Shown piece after piece: positions 54,125 through 63,587 of a stretch of DNA of 64,000 nt. Position 1 is the stretch's first letter; each line of letters opens with the position of its first letter. The DNA comes from CAVSWT01 sp963775245 (GTDB lineage: Bacteria > Bacteroidota > Ignavibacteria > Ignavibacteriales > Ignavibacteriaceae). A program made the position numbers and the translations under genes. The stretch is taken from NCBI GenBank assembly GCA_963775245.1, contig CAVZID010000014.1:124001-188000 (forward strand). The letters run 5' to 3'. The notes below the pieces were generated by a model. It was given only the letters and a program-made list of their open reading frames with translations. It searched no databases and had not been told where the DNA came from.

Positions 54125-55433
54125 ATGAATTATAATAACAAAAAAAATTTACTAAATGTTCTTCCCAATGATGATGTTTTAGAACAATGCATTCATTGCG
54201 GAATGTGCCTTGCTACCTGCCCAACTTATGAATTAACAAAACTTGAAAGGTCATCTCCGCGCGGAAGGATAAAATTAATAAAATCAGTAGCAAGAGGGGA
54301 GATGGCAATTACTTCAACCTTTGCTGAAGAAATGAATTTTTGTCTGGACTGCCAGGCGTGTGAAACTGCATGTCCAGCCGGAGTCAAATATGGTTCAATG
54401 GTTGAAGCAGCAAGAGTTGAAGTTGAAAATGCCGGTTACGGTTCACCAATTGGTAAATGGATTAAGAAAATTTCACTTCAATATATTATACCTTCAAACA
54501 CTCTACTTAAAAATATTTTCCAGGCTTCTTTATACTTACCAAAATTTTGGAATTCAAAAATTTCTTCATTCAACTGGTTTATTAAAACTTATTTCTCCAA
54601 AGTTAAATGAAATTGATAAGCTAGCTCCAAGAGTCTCAAAAACATTCAGTGATTCATTTATAAAAGAAATTACTCCGGCAAAAGGAGAGGAAAAATATAA
54701 AACGGCATTCTTAACCGGCTGCTTAATGAATGTAATGTTTGCGGACATCAATAAGGATACTGTCGATGTTTTGAGCGCTTGCGGTTGTGAAGTCATATCC
54801 CCCAAGGAACAAGTCTGCTGCGGTTCATTGCCTGGTCACAATGGGGACTTCGAAACTGCAAAAAAACTAGCTAAGAAAAATATTGATATATTCAGCAAAT
54901 ATAATTTTGATTACATAATTCTAAATTCAGCGGGCTGCGGTGCTTTTATGAAAGAATACGTACATCTATTTAAAGAAGATGCAAATTATGCAAAACGTGC
55001 TGAAGAGTTTTCTAAAAAAGTAAAAGATATCTCCGAATTTATTGATGAAATAAAGCCTGATGTATTTAAGAATACTGTTAATGATGATATAACATATCAT
55101 GATGCTTGTCATTTGGCTCACACACAAAAAATTGTTGAGCAGCCTCGCTCAATGCTGAATATGATTCCCGGTTTAAATCAAAAACCACTTGAAGAATCAA
55201 CCTGGTGCTGCGGCAGTGCCGGAATTTATAATATTGTGCGTTATGAAGATTCAATGAAGATTTTGGAAAGGAAAATGAATAATATTAAAAATACGAATGC
55301 AAAAATAGTTTTAACAGGAAATCCGGGCTGTATTTCTCAAATTAAATATGGCTCTGAAAAGTTCAAGGTAGATGTTGAAGTTCTTCATCCGGTAAGCATA
55401 TTAAAAAAATCAATTGAAATTAGTTCCCAATGA
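54125..55433 (+). CDS. glcF: Glycolate oxidase iron-sulfur subunit GlcF-type (frameshifted)
   Basis: Two [4Fe-4S] motifs are near the N-terminus (CIHCGMCLATCPTY and CLDCQACETACPAG). Two CCG domains lie in the C-terminal half (VCCGSLPGHNG and WCCGSAGIYN). The first frame ends at 54610. Dropping one A from the A5 run at 54556-54560 joins it (SKFLHSTGLLKL) to the second frame, giving 435 residues, normal for GlcF. Such subunits pass electrons from the GlcD flavoprotein to the quinone pool. Its probable partner glcD is 6 kb upstream. The downstream 550 bases are non-coding. Confidence 0.82.
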
Positions 55434-55983
55434 TTCATATTAAAAAAATAATATCTTAACATAACAGAAAGGAATTATAAATTTCCAAATGATAAAACAC
55501 AAATTTCAAATAAATTCCAATATATAAGGACTAAATCTCAATACTATTTTTTGATAGTGTTTATAACATTTAAAGTTTGGAAATTATTTGTCTTTTTTTT
55601 TTGATTTTGTTATTTGTTTAACTGCAATCATAAGTTAAAGATTGTTAATTTCCTCTTATCTTCATTATAAATATAGCTTTCCCAAATAATATTTCCCTAA
55701 AATCAACCTAAGCTTACATAAGATGATGAAAAATTTTATATATCCTAAAAATATTAAGAAAAATTAATGTAAACCATTTTTGTTTTATTTATATAATTTT
55801 ATAATTTTGACACCTAAGTTTTAAAGTTAAGTATTCTAATAACCATTGCGGACTCTGTGAGTCAACGCATCAAATTTCAAAACAAATAAATTTAAGAAAT
55901 TATAGTTGTATCTGTTCGGTACCCCGCATTTGTTTTGTGTATCTTTACAAATTCCAATTTATATCTTGTAAAAAAGGACAGGA
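55434..55983. other. Non-coding gap upstream of the ACIII operon
   Basis: This 550-base AT-rich stretch has no supported gene. It contains a long imperfect inverted repeat (about 55484-55617) and presumably the operon promoter, for which no clear -33/-7 pair was recognised. Confidence 0.6.
55484..55617. repeat. Long imperfect inverted repeat
   Basis: The left arm (55484-55520, TCCAAATGATAAAACACAAA onward) faces the right arm (about 55576-55617, starting TTTGGAAATTATTTG and ending TTGTTATTTG) as an imperfect reverse complement of about 40 bases. The centre contains ACTAT-TTTTTG-ATAGT. Size and form suggest a MITE-like or dispersed intergenic element. No flanking duplication was confirmed. Confidence 0.45.
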
Positions 55984-56553
55984 ATGAAAAAATCATTATT
56001 GGATTATATACTGCGAACCCGCGTACCAATAATTTTGTTCGTAGCTGCAGCTTCATTCACAATAACATTTTTTGCATCAAAAGCTGAAAGAGATGGTGTA
56101 GGATATACTCCTGAACAGCCAATTAAATTTTCCCATAAACTTCATGCAGGTTTAATGAAAATTGACTGTCAGTATTGTCATGTGGAGGTTACAAAAGGAA
56201 GGCACGCAATGGTGCCTGCTGTTGCTACTTGTATGAATTGTCATTCCGTTGCAAGAAAAACCAGGCCTGAGATTGTTAAACTAACCAAATACTATACAGA
56301 GAAAAAAGCTATACCATGGAAACGAATTCACAGAGTACCGGACTTTGTATATTTTAATCACAGTGTACATGTCAATGCTGGTATTGACTGTACTGCTTGT
56401 CACGGTGAAATAGCACAGATGGATGTGGTCGGACAAATGAATTCATTTACTATGAGCAATTGTTTGGATTGTCATAGAAACATTCATAGTAAAATCCCTC
56501 AACTTAAGAATATTAAAAATGGCCCTGAAAATTGCTGGGCTTGTCATAGATAA
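55984..56553 (+). CDS. actA: Alternative complex III pentaheme cytochrome ActA
   Basis: This 189-residue protein has an N-terminal membrane helix (about residues 14-32) and exactly five CxxCH heme motifs: CQYCH, CMNCH, CTACH, CLDCH and CWACH, the last two residues from the end. Additional FSHKLH and FNHSVH histidines could serve as distal ligands. ActA is the periplasmic pentaheme subunit of the quinol:electron-acceptor oxidoreductase. An AGGACAGGA site precedes the ATG. It is the first gene of the operon. Length is slightly shorter than usual but complete by heme count. Confidence 0.92.
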   Translation: MKKSLLDYILRTRVPIILFVAAASFTITFFASKAERDGVGYTPEQPIKFSHKLHAGLMKIDCQYCHVEVTKGRHAMVPAVATCMNCHSVARKTRPEIVKLTKYYTEKKAIPWKRIHRVPDFVYFNHSVHVNAGIDCTACHGEIAQMDVVGQMNSFTMSNCLDCHRNIHSKIPQLKNIKNGPENCWACHR

Positions 56554-56564
56554 GAGGATGCAGA

Positions 56565-56780
56565 ATGCAGTTACTTAATAAAGTTGGTAAAAAAATAGAA
56601 AGAAGAAAGTTCTTTGAAACATCAGCTAAAGGCATGTTTGCTTTTATGGCGGTAAGAGCACTTCCTTTCAATTTGCTGTTTGGAAAAAATAAAAATGCTG
56701 CAAATTCAAAAAAGATTAAAGTAAAAATAAATCCTCTTGCCGTTAGCAGAAAAAATATAGGTAAAAATAATGGCAGATGA
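56565..56780 (+). CDS. Small twin-arginine-type protein between actA and actB
   Basis: This 71-residue protein contains ERRKFFETSAKGMFAFMAVRA, close to a twin-arginine (Tat) signal followed by a hydrophobic stretch, and then a short basic tail. It starts 11 bases after actA with a GAGG site, and its last 11 bases overlap the actB start, so translation is coupled. No homologous family was recognised. It may be an additional ACIII subunit, an assembly factor, or a remnant of a Tat-exported FeS protein. Confidence 0.65.
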   Translation: MQLLNKVGKKIERRKFFETSAKGMFAFMAVRALPFNLLFGKNKNAANSKKIKVKINPLAVSRKNIGKNNGR

Positions 56781-59700
56781 GAAGAATAAAATAAACTCTA
56801 TGGAAAATTCTAAAAAACCTGACCCTAATTATTGGAAAAGTTTTGAACAATTAGCCGGCGATCCTTCTATCTCAGAATTAAGCCGTAATGAGTTTAAACC
56901 CGGTGCTACAGATGAGTTTAATATTAAAAAACTTTCAGGTTTATCGAGAAGAAAATTTTTGGCCTTGGTTGGAGCTTCTGCCGCACTTGCAAGTACAGGC
57001 TGTTCTAATTATAGAGATGAGGGAGAAATAATTCCTTATACAAATAAGCCTGAGGAAATAACTGTAGGCAAACCAAATTATTATTCTTCGACCGGTTATG
57101 ACGGTTCAGGAATTTTAGTTAAAACCAGAGAAGGCAGGCCGATAAAAGTAATTGGTAATCCTGATCATCCAATTAACAAAGGAAAAATATCAGCTCAATG
57201 CCAGGCTGAAATATTAGAGTTATATAATCCTGAAAGATTACAGAAACCTTTAAGAAAAGGCAGCAGCGGATTAATGAAGTCAACCTGGGGTCATGTTGAT
57301 GCGGAAATAGTAGATGCACTCTCCAAATCCGGCGATAAATTAATTGCCGTAATTACAAAGAAAATTGTATCTCCAACACAAAAAAAATTATTGGAAGAGT
57401 TTTCTCAAAAGTATTCTAATGTTAAAGTTTATTCATATGAATTATTTAATGATGTAAAGCGAAAATCTGCCTGGCAAAAGTCTTATGGAAATGAATTTTA
57501 TCCAACCATAAAATGGGATAAAGCGAAAATTATTTTATCGCTTGAAGGTGATTTTTTAGGAAGTGATGGAAATACTGTAGAAAGCTCAAGGCTTTATACT
57601 GAAGGGAGAAACATTGATGATGCAAACAACTTCAATAGACTTTATGCTGTTGAAGGAAATATGTCATTAACAGGAATGAATGCTGATTATAGATTAAGAT
57701 TACGCCCTGATGCTCAATTTGAATTTGCTATGTGTCTGCTTAATGAATTTGGAAATAATTATGGTGATTATAACCTAAATAGTTTTGCTAAAAAATATTC
57801 TCTATCTGAAAAAACTTTAAAGCATTTAGTAAGTGATTTAAAAAGTAACCGTGGTTCTTCAATTGTTTATACCGGGAACATGATGCCGGAGAATGTTCAT
57901 TTAGCTGTGAATATGCTTAACGACATATTAGGTGCAAAAAATCTTTACGACTTTTCTTCTGTTCCGACTTTAATGTCGCCATACTCAAATAAAGGTGATT
58001 GGGAAGACCTTATAAATAAAATGGATACTGGACAGGTAAGCACTATCATTCATTTTGATTCTAATCCTATTTTTCATTTAGCAGGTGATTATGGGTATGA
58101 AAAAGCGCTTAAGAATGTTGAATATAAAATAGCTTTAACCGGTTCAGAAAATGAAACTTCGTTACTTTGTGATTATGTTCTTCCAATTCATCATACATTT
58201 GAATCATGGGGTGATTTTAGAACAAGAACAAACTTCTATTCTTTACAGCAGCCGGTAATTGCTCCAATATTTAACACAAGACAGAAAGAAGCAGTTCTGC
58301 TTCATTGGATGAATGGCGGCAAGCAAGGCTTTAATGAAGATGATTATCATATGTATTTAATGAACAATTGGGAAAAAGAAATTTATCCAGGTCTTTCATT
58401 CCGAATTGAATTTTAAAGAATTCTGGTATGGTTCATTGCATGATGGAATTATATTAGCAGATGGCGGGAATATAAAAATTGGGTCAATTAATTCTAAAGC
58501 GTTAGATTTTAATAATTACAAAGAGCCGCAAGGATTCTCTTTAGCTCTAAAAGAAAGTAATTCAATAGATGACGGCAGATTTATTGACAATGGCTGGCTG
58601 CAAGAGGTTCCTCATCCAGTTACAAAAGTTACCTGGGACAATTATGCTGCTATTTCTAAAAAGTCGGCTGATGTGCTTGGATTAAAGTTAAATGATTTTA
58701 TTGAGATTACTGTTGGTAATCAAAAGCTCGAATATTCCAGTTTATATACAAGCTGGTTCTGCAGACGATACAATTACAATTGAGCTTGGTTACGGAAGAA
58801 GAAAATGCGGAGTAGTAGGAACAGGTGTTGGATTTGATGCAATTACTCTTATGTCAAAAAATTATCAGCTTTCACCCTGGCTTTATTCAAATGTAAAAGT
58901 GAAAAAAGCTGAAGGAAGTTACAAACTGGTGTTGGCTCAAGAGTATTATTATTTCGATGATAAATTAATGCACGATGCTGCAGAAAAAAGAAACATCGTT
59001 AGAGAAGGTACTGTTGCTCAATATTTAAAAAATCCCAACTTCTTATATGAAGGAGAAGAACATGAACCGACATTGTATCCAAACTATGAATACAAAGAAG
59101 TTAAATGGGGAATGGTTGTAGATCAAAATAAATGCACCGGATGCAGTGAATGTATAGTTGCCTGTATATCTGAAAATAATATTCCAATAGTTGGAAAAGA
59201 TCAAGTTGCTGTTGGAAGAGAAATGCATTGGCTTAGAGTCGATCGTTATTATTCAGGTACTGTTGATGAGCCGAAAGTTCATACAGAGTTAATGCTTTGC
59301 CAGCAATGCGATCACGCACCTTGTGAAAATGTTTGTCCGGTACTTGCAACAACACACAGTCCTGATGGTTTAAACCAAATGGTTTACAACAGATGTGTTG
59401 GAACTAGATATTGTTCAAACAACTGCCCTTATAAAGTAAGAAGATTCAATTTCTTTAATTTCCGTGATCACTTTAAAGATCAATATCAGGAAAATACTTT
59501 ATTTGATTTAATTTATAATCCTGAAGTGACTGTTCGTTCACGTGGAGTTATGGAAAAATGTACTTTCTGTATTCAAAGAATTGAAACTGAAAGAGAAGAT
59601 GCTATTAGAGAAAAGAGAGCGGTTAAAGGTTCAAACGTAATTACTGCCTGCCAGGAATCTTGCAGTACTAATGCTATCCGCTTTGGAAATACAATAGACA

Positions 59701-59825
59701 ATGATGAAGAAGTAACAAAATACAGAGCACATGAATTAGGTTATCATGTCCTTGAAGAATTAAACGTTCGCCCTAATGTGACTTATTTAGCTAAATTAAG
59801 AAACACTCATACGGAGGATGTATAG
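56770..59825 (+). CDS. actB: Alternative complex III subunit ActB, molybdopterin-like plus FeS domains (two frameshifts)
   Basis: The N-terminus has a Tat motif and lipobox-like end (LSRRKFLALVGASAALASTGC). A MopB-like domain without visible cofactor ligands follows, and the C-terminal third is a four-cluster ferredoxin domain (CTGCSECIVAC, CQQCDHAPCENVCP, CVGTRYCSNNCP, CTFCIQR). The frame stops at 58416; removing one T at 58411-58414 gives EFKEFWYGSLHDG. It stops again at 58783; removing one base at about 58731-58735 gives KLEIPVYIQAGS. The corrected length is 1017 residues, as expected for ActB. The stop codon overlaps the actC start. The frameshifts are probably sequence errors. Confidence 0.85.
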
Positions 59826-61222
59826 TGAGTCTGGAATATACCGCAACTGATTTAGATTATACTAAGAGAACCCGTATTGGTTGAAGGAAATCCTCCATTA
59901 AGGGATATCGATCGTGACATTTCTCTCCCAATGGATACAAGACCTAATAGAAACTTCTTCATTGCAATTTCTATTTCAAGTACTTTTTTAGTTGATAGGA
60001 GCTATATGTGTAGCAATTAGTTTTTACTACGGTGTTGGAATGTGGGGTAATAATGAACCGGTTGGCTGGGGATTTCCAATCATTAACTTTGTGTTTTGGG
60101 TAGGTATTGGACATGCCGGTACTTTAATTTCGGCAATCCTATTATTTATTAAGACAAAAATGGAGAACCGGTATTGCCCGTTTTGCAGAAGCAATGACAA
60201 TATTTGCGGTAATGTGTGCAGGTATTTTCCCGGTTATCCATACCGGAAGGCCATGGCTTGCTGGTTACTTAATCCCTTATCCAAATCAACACAGCTTATT
60301 TGTTAATTTTATTTCCCCGCTTGTTTGGGATGTATTTGCAGTTTCAACTTACTTTACTGTGTCACTTGTATTCTGGTATGTAGGTTTGATTCCTGACTTT
60401 GCAACTTTAAGAGACAGAGCAACAACCAAAATTAAAAAGAATATTTATAAAGTTTTTAGCTTAGGCTGGAGACATTCAAATAGACACTGGCAGCATTACG
60501 AAAAAGCATATATGATTTTGGCTGGATTAGCTACACCTTTAGTTCTGTCAGTGCACTCAATAGTAAGCTTTGATTTTGCTGTAGGTATTTTACCGGGATG
60601 GCATTCAACAATATTCCCACCATTCTTCGTGGCAGGAGCAATATTTTCAGGCTTTGCCATGGTTGTTACAGTTTTAGTTTTTGTTCGAAAAGTATTTCAT
60701 ATCGAACATATAATAACTATGAAGCATCTAGAAAGAATGAACATAGTTATTATCGTGACAAGCTTAATGGTTGCATACGGATATGGTTCGGAATTCTTTA
60801 TGGCCTGGTACAGCGGAAATCAGTTTGAGCAATTTGTTGTAGTGAACAGGGCTTTAGGGCATTATGCCTGGGCTTTCTGGTTAATGATAAGCTGCAACGT
60901 CGTATTTCCCCAGCTTTTCTGGTTTAAGAAATTAAGAACTTCTGTTCCGGTTATGTTTGTTATTGTAATTTTTGTAAATGTAGGAATGTGGCTTGAAAGA
61001 TTCGTAATTGTGGTTACCTCGTTGCATAGAGACTTTTTACCTTCAAGTTGGGGAATATATACTCCAACTTTAATTGATATGGGAATCTTACTTGGAAGCT
61101 TCGGATTATTTTTCACCTTAGTTCTTTTGTTCACAAGAACGTTACCGGTTGTTTCAATGTCTGAAGTTAAAGCTGTGGTTGAAGGTGCACAGCCATTGCA
61201 TCACGGAGAAAATCATGGTTAA
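59825..61222 (+). CDS. actC: Alternative complex III membrane subunit ActC, NrfD-like (three frameshifts)
   Basis: The gene starts at GTG 59825 behind GGAGG and overlaps actB by one base. It reads SLEYTATDLDYTK, then needs one base removed at 59864-59867 (to EPVLVEGNPPLRDIDRD), one at about 59994 (to FLVIGAICVAISFYYG), and one at 60151-60160 (to KWRTGIARFAEAMTIF). The remainder, from 60194 on, is open. The corrected protein has 464 residues and about ten membrane helices of the NrfD/PsrC type, which bind quinol. Length is normal for ActC. Three one-base lesions in 300 bases point to poor local sequence quality. Confidence 0.83.
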
Positions 61223-62384
61223 TAAAACAAAAAATAAATTACATTCGGTTGCTGCACTTTTTGATACCCCGGATCAAATTATTAATGCCGCTGAAAAGGT
61301 AAGAGATGCCGGGTATAAAAAGTTTGACGTAAATACTCCTTATCCTGTTCACGGTATGGATAATGCCATGGGTTTGAAACCGACAAAGCTTGGTTTTGTT
61401 ACTCTATTCTTTGGCCTATCTGCTGGTTCTTTTATTCTTCTTTTCATCTTTTATGCTATGGCCATGGATTATCCCATGGTAATTGGAGGTAAACCATTTT
61501 TTGCATTCCCGGCCTATATACCAGTTACTTTTGAAACTACAGTATTATTAGGCGCACTTTCAACTGTATTTGGAATGCTGATGGTGTTCTTCAATTTACC
61601 TAAAAATAATTATCCGATACACGATACAAATTATATGAAGAATGTATCATCCGATAAATATGGACTCATGATAGAGGCTGATGATCCTTTATTTAATCAG
61701 CAGGAAGTAGTTGATTTATTAACAAGTCTCAGCGGAAAAGATATAGAATTAGTTTACTATCCCGATGATGAAAAGTATCCGATATTTCAACCTAAGTTTT
61801 TGTGGTTGATTGCAGCTACAATAGTTATTGTCTCAGGTACAACTTATGTAACGCTAAATAAGTTTATGTATATCACTCCATATAATTGGATGGATAGGCA
61901 GGATAGAACGGATGCTCAATCCAAAAGTACTTTCTTTGCAGATGGATTTGGAATGAGAATGCCCGTTGAAGGAACAGTTGCAAGAGGCTTTATGCCTTAT
62001 CCTTACAAAGATGATAAAGATCCTAAAGAAGTTTTATCAAATCCCTTTCTTCCTACTAAAGAAAATTTAGAATTAGGCAAAAAGAAATTTTTAACTTATT
62101 GCAGTCCTTGTCATGGAAATTTTGCTCAAGGACAAAATAGGCTGCGCGGCCAATTTCCAAATCCTCCTACACTTCATTCAAAAAAGGTTAGGGAATGGCC
62201 TGATGGAAGAATTTATCATGTAATAACAATGGGGCAAAATATAATGCCTTCGTATGCAGCACAAGTTACACGAGACGAGAGATGGGCAATTATTAATTAT
62301 ATCAGGGTTTTGCAAAGAGCAAAAAATGCTAAACTTTCTGATCTTCAAGAGATTAAAAAGGAGTCTTCTGCTAATGTCAAATAG
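61215..62384 (+). CDS. ActD-ActE fusion: DUF3341 domain plus monoheme cytochrome c
   Basis: This 389-residue protein starts at ATG 61215, eight bases inside actC; the frame is open further upstream but overlaps actC deeply. Residues about 1-170 are the DUF3341/ActD domain with two membrane helices (about 59-84 and 100-128). A third helix (about 195-220, FLWLIAATIVIVSG) anchors a cytochrome c domain with C296-S-P-C299-H300 and a probable Met ligand in GQNIMPSYA. In Rhodothermus ActD and ActE are separate proteins; here one frame covers both without a break. Confidence 0.85.
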   Translation: MVNKTKNKLHSVAALFDTPDQIINAAEKVRDAGYKKFDVNTPYPVHGMDNAMGLKPTKLGFVTLFFGLSAGSFILLFIFYAMAMDYPMVIGGKPFFAFPAYIPVTFETTVLLGALSTVFGMLMVFFNLPKNNYPIHDTNYMKNVSSDKYGLMIEADDPLFNQQEVVDLLTSLSGKDIELVYYPDDEKYPIFQPKFLWLIAATIVIVSGTTYVTLNKFMYITPYNWMDRQDRTDAQSKSTFFADGFGMRMPVEGTVARGFMPYPYKDDKDPKEVLSNPFLPTKENLELGKKKFLTYCSPCHGNFAQGQNRLRGQFPNPPTLHSKKVREWPDGRIYHVITMGQNIMPSYAAQVTRDERWAIINYIRVLQRAKNAKLSDLQEIKKESSANVK

Positions 62385-63564
62385 TGAAGCCGGGTACACA
62401 AAAAAAGATCTGCCTGTTAAAGTTGGTAAAATTGGTTTAACACTACTGGTGGTTGGATTAGTTTTGGGTATAGCAGGCTATTTTATAGATTCATTCAGAG
62501 CGTCATACAGCTACTTAACGTCTTTTATGTTCTTGTTAAGTATAGGTGTTGGTGCATTATTTTTAGTTGCACTGGAATATATAGCCGGTGCATCATGGAG
62601 TACACCATTTAGAAGAATTAGTGAATTCTTATCATCGGTTGTTCCTTATTTATTTATTTTGGTAATCCCTTTGATATTCAGCATGCATGATTTGTTTAGT
62701 TGGACGCATTCTGATGTTATTGCCAAAAGTAAAGTTCTTCAGAGTAAAGCTCCTTATTTAAATTCTACATTCTTTGTAATAAGAGTTGCATTTATTTTCG
62801 GAGTGTGGACAATTTTTTATTACTTCTTAACTAAACATTCAAGGCAGCAGGACTCTTCAAAAGATCAAAGGTTAACAAAATATAACATTAAGCTTTCGGC
62901 AATCTTTATGCCCCTATTCGCTATTACATTGTCATTTGCAGCTGTTGATTGGATAATGAGTCTTGAGGCATACTGGTATTCAACAATATTTGGAGTTTAC
63001 TTTTTTGGAGGTGCAACAGTGGCATCTCTTGCAGCAGTTACTTTAATAACTGTCCTATTAAAAGAAAGAGGCTACTTGCATTCGAGGATTAATAATGATC
63101 ATTATTATAGTCTTGGAACATTAATGTTTGCATTTACTGCTTTCTGGGGTTATATAGCGTTTTCACAGTATATGCTGATTTGGTACGGTGATCTTCCAGA
63201 AGAAACAATGTGGTTCCTTCATAGATGGAACGGCGGCTGGAAGGTTGTTTCAATAATATTAATGTTTGGCCAATTCATTGTCCCTTTCTTTGCATTGATA
63301 TCACACAAAGCAAAAACAAATCCTAAGAGATTAAAATTTATGGCTGTGTGGATTTTATGTGCCCACTTTATTGATATATATTGGATGGTGATGCCGAGCT
63401 TATATGGAACAGGCCACAGCTATTCATTTAGCTGGTTAGATATTGTTTACCCATTAGCAGTAATTGGAATATTAATTATGCTATTCAATTTACATGCTAA
63501 AAAATATAACTTGGTTCCAATTGGAGATCCAAAGCTTGAACGAGGGCTTGATTTCCGACTTTAA
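62374..63564 (+). CDS. actF: Alternative complex III membrane subunit ActF
   Basis: This 396-residue polytopic membrane protein has about ten helices and is related to ActC/NrfD. The motifs SMHDLFSWTHSDVIAKSKVLQ-type loop, AVDWIMSLEAYWYSTIFG and HRWNGGWKVVS are typical of ActF. ATG 62374 is chosen because AAGGAG lies about ten bases upstream; the frame is open to 62254 but that part overlaps the ActE domain in another frame. It overlaps the preceding gene by 11 bases. With ActC it forms the membrane arm. Confidence 0.9.
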   Translation: MSNSEAGYTKKDLPVKVGKIGLTLLVVGLVLGIAGYFIDSFRASYSYLTSFMFLLSIGVGALFLVALEYIAGASWSTPFRRISEFLSSVVPYLFILVIPLIFSMHDLFSWTHSDVIAKSKVLQSKAPYLNSTFFVIRVAFIFGVWTIFYYFLTKHSRQQDSSKDQRLTKYNIKLSAIFMPLFAITLSFAAVDWIMSLEAYWYSTIFGVYFFGGATVASLAAVTLITVLLKERGYLHSRINNDHYYSLGTLMFAFTAFWGYIAFSQYMLIWYGDLPEETMWFLHRWNGGWKVVSIILMFGQFIVPFFALISHKAKTNPKRLKFMAVWILCAHFIDIYWMVMPSLYGTGHSYSFSWLDIVYPLAVIGILIMLFNLHAKKYNLVPIGDPKLERGLDFRL

Positions 63565-63587
63565 ATTATGCAGATGGAAGTTTAATA

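Noticed and set aside
58400..60160. Programmed ribosomal or transcriptional frameshifting in actB-actC
   Set aside because: The sites differ from each other, have no shared slippery heptamer and only short homopolymers. Five events in two genes would be unprecedented. Sequence error is simpler.
61149..61214. Upstream extension of the ActD-ActE fusion
   Set aside because: It would overlap the actC coding end by about 70 bases and adds a non-family sequence; the ATG at 61215 gives the expected start.
62254..62373. Upstream extension of actF
   Set aside because: It lies in the ActE cytochrome coding end in another frame; ATG 62374 has AAGGAG at the right distance.
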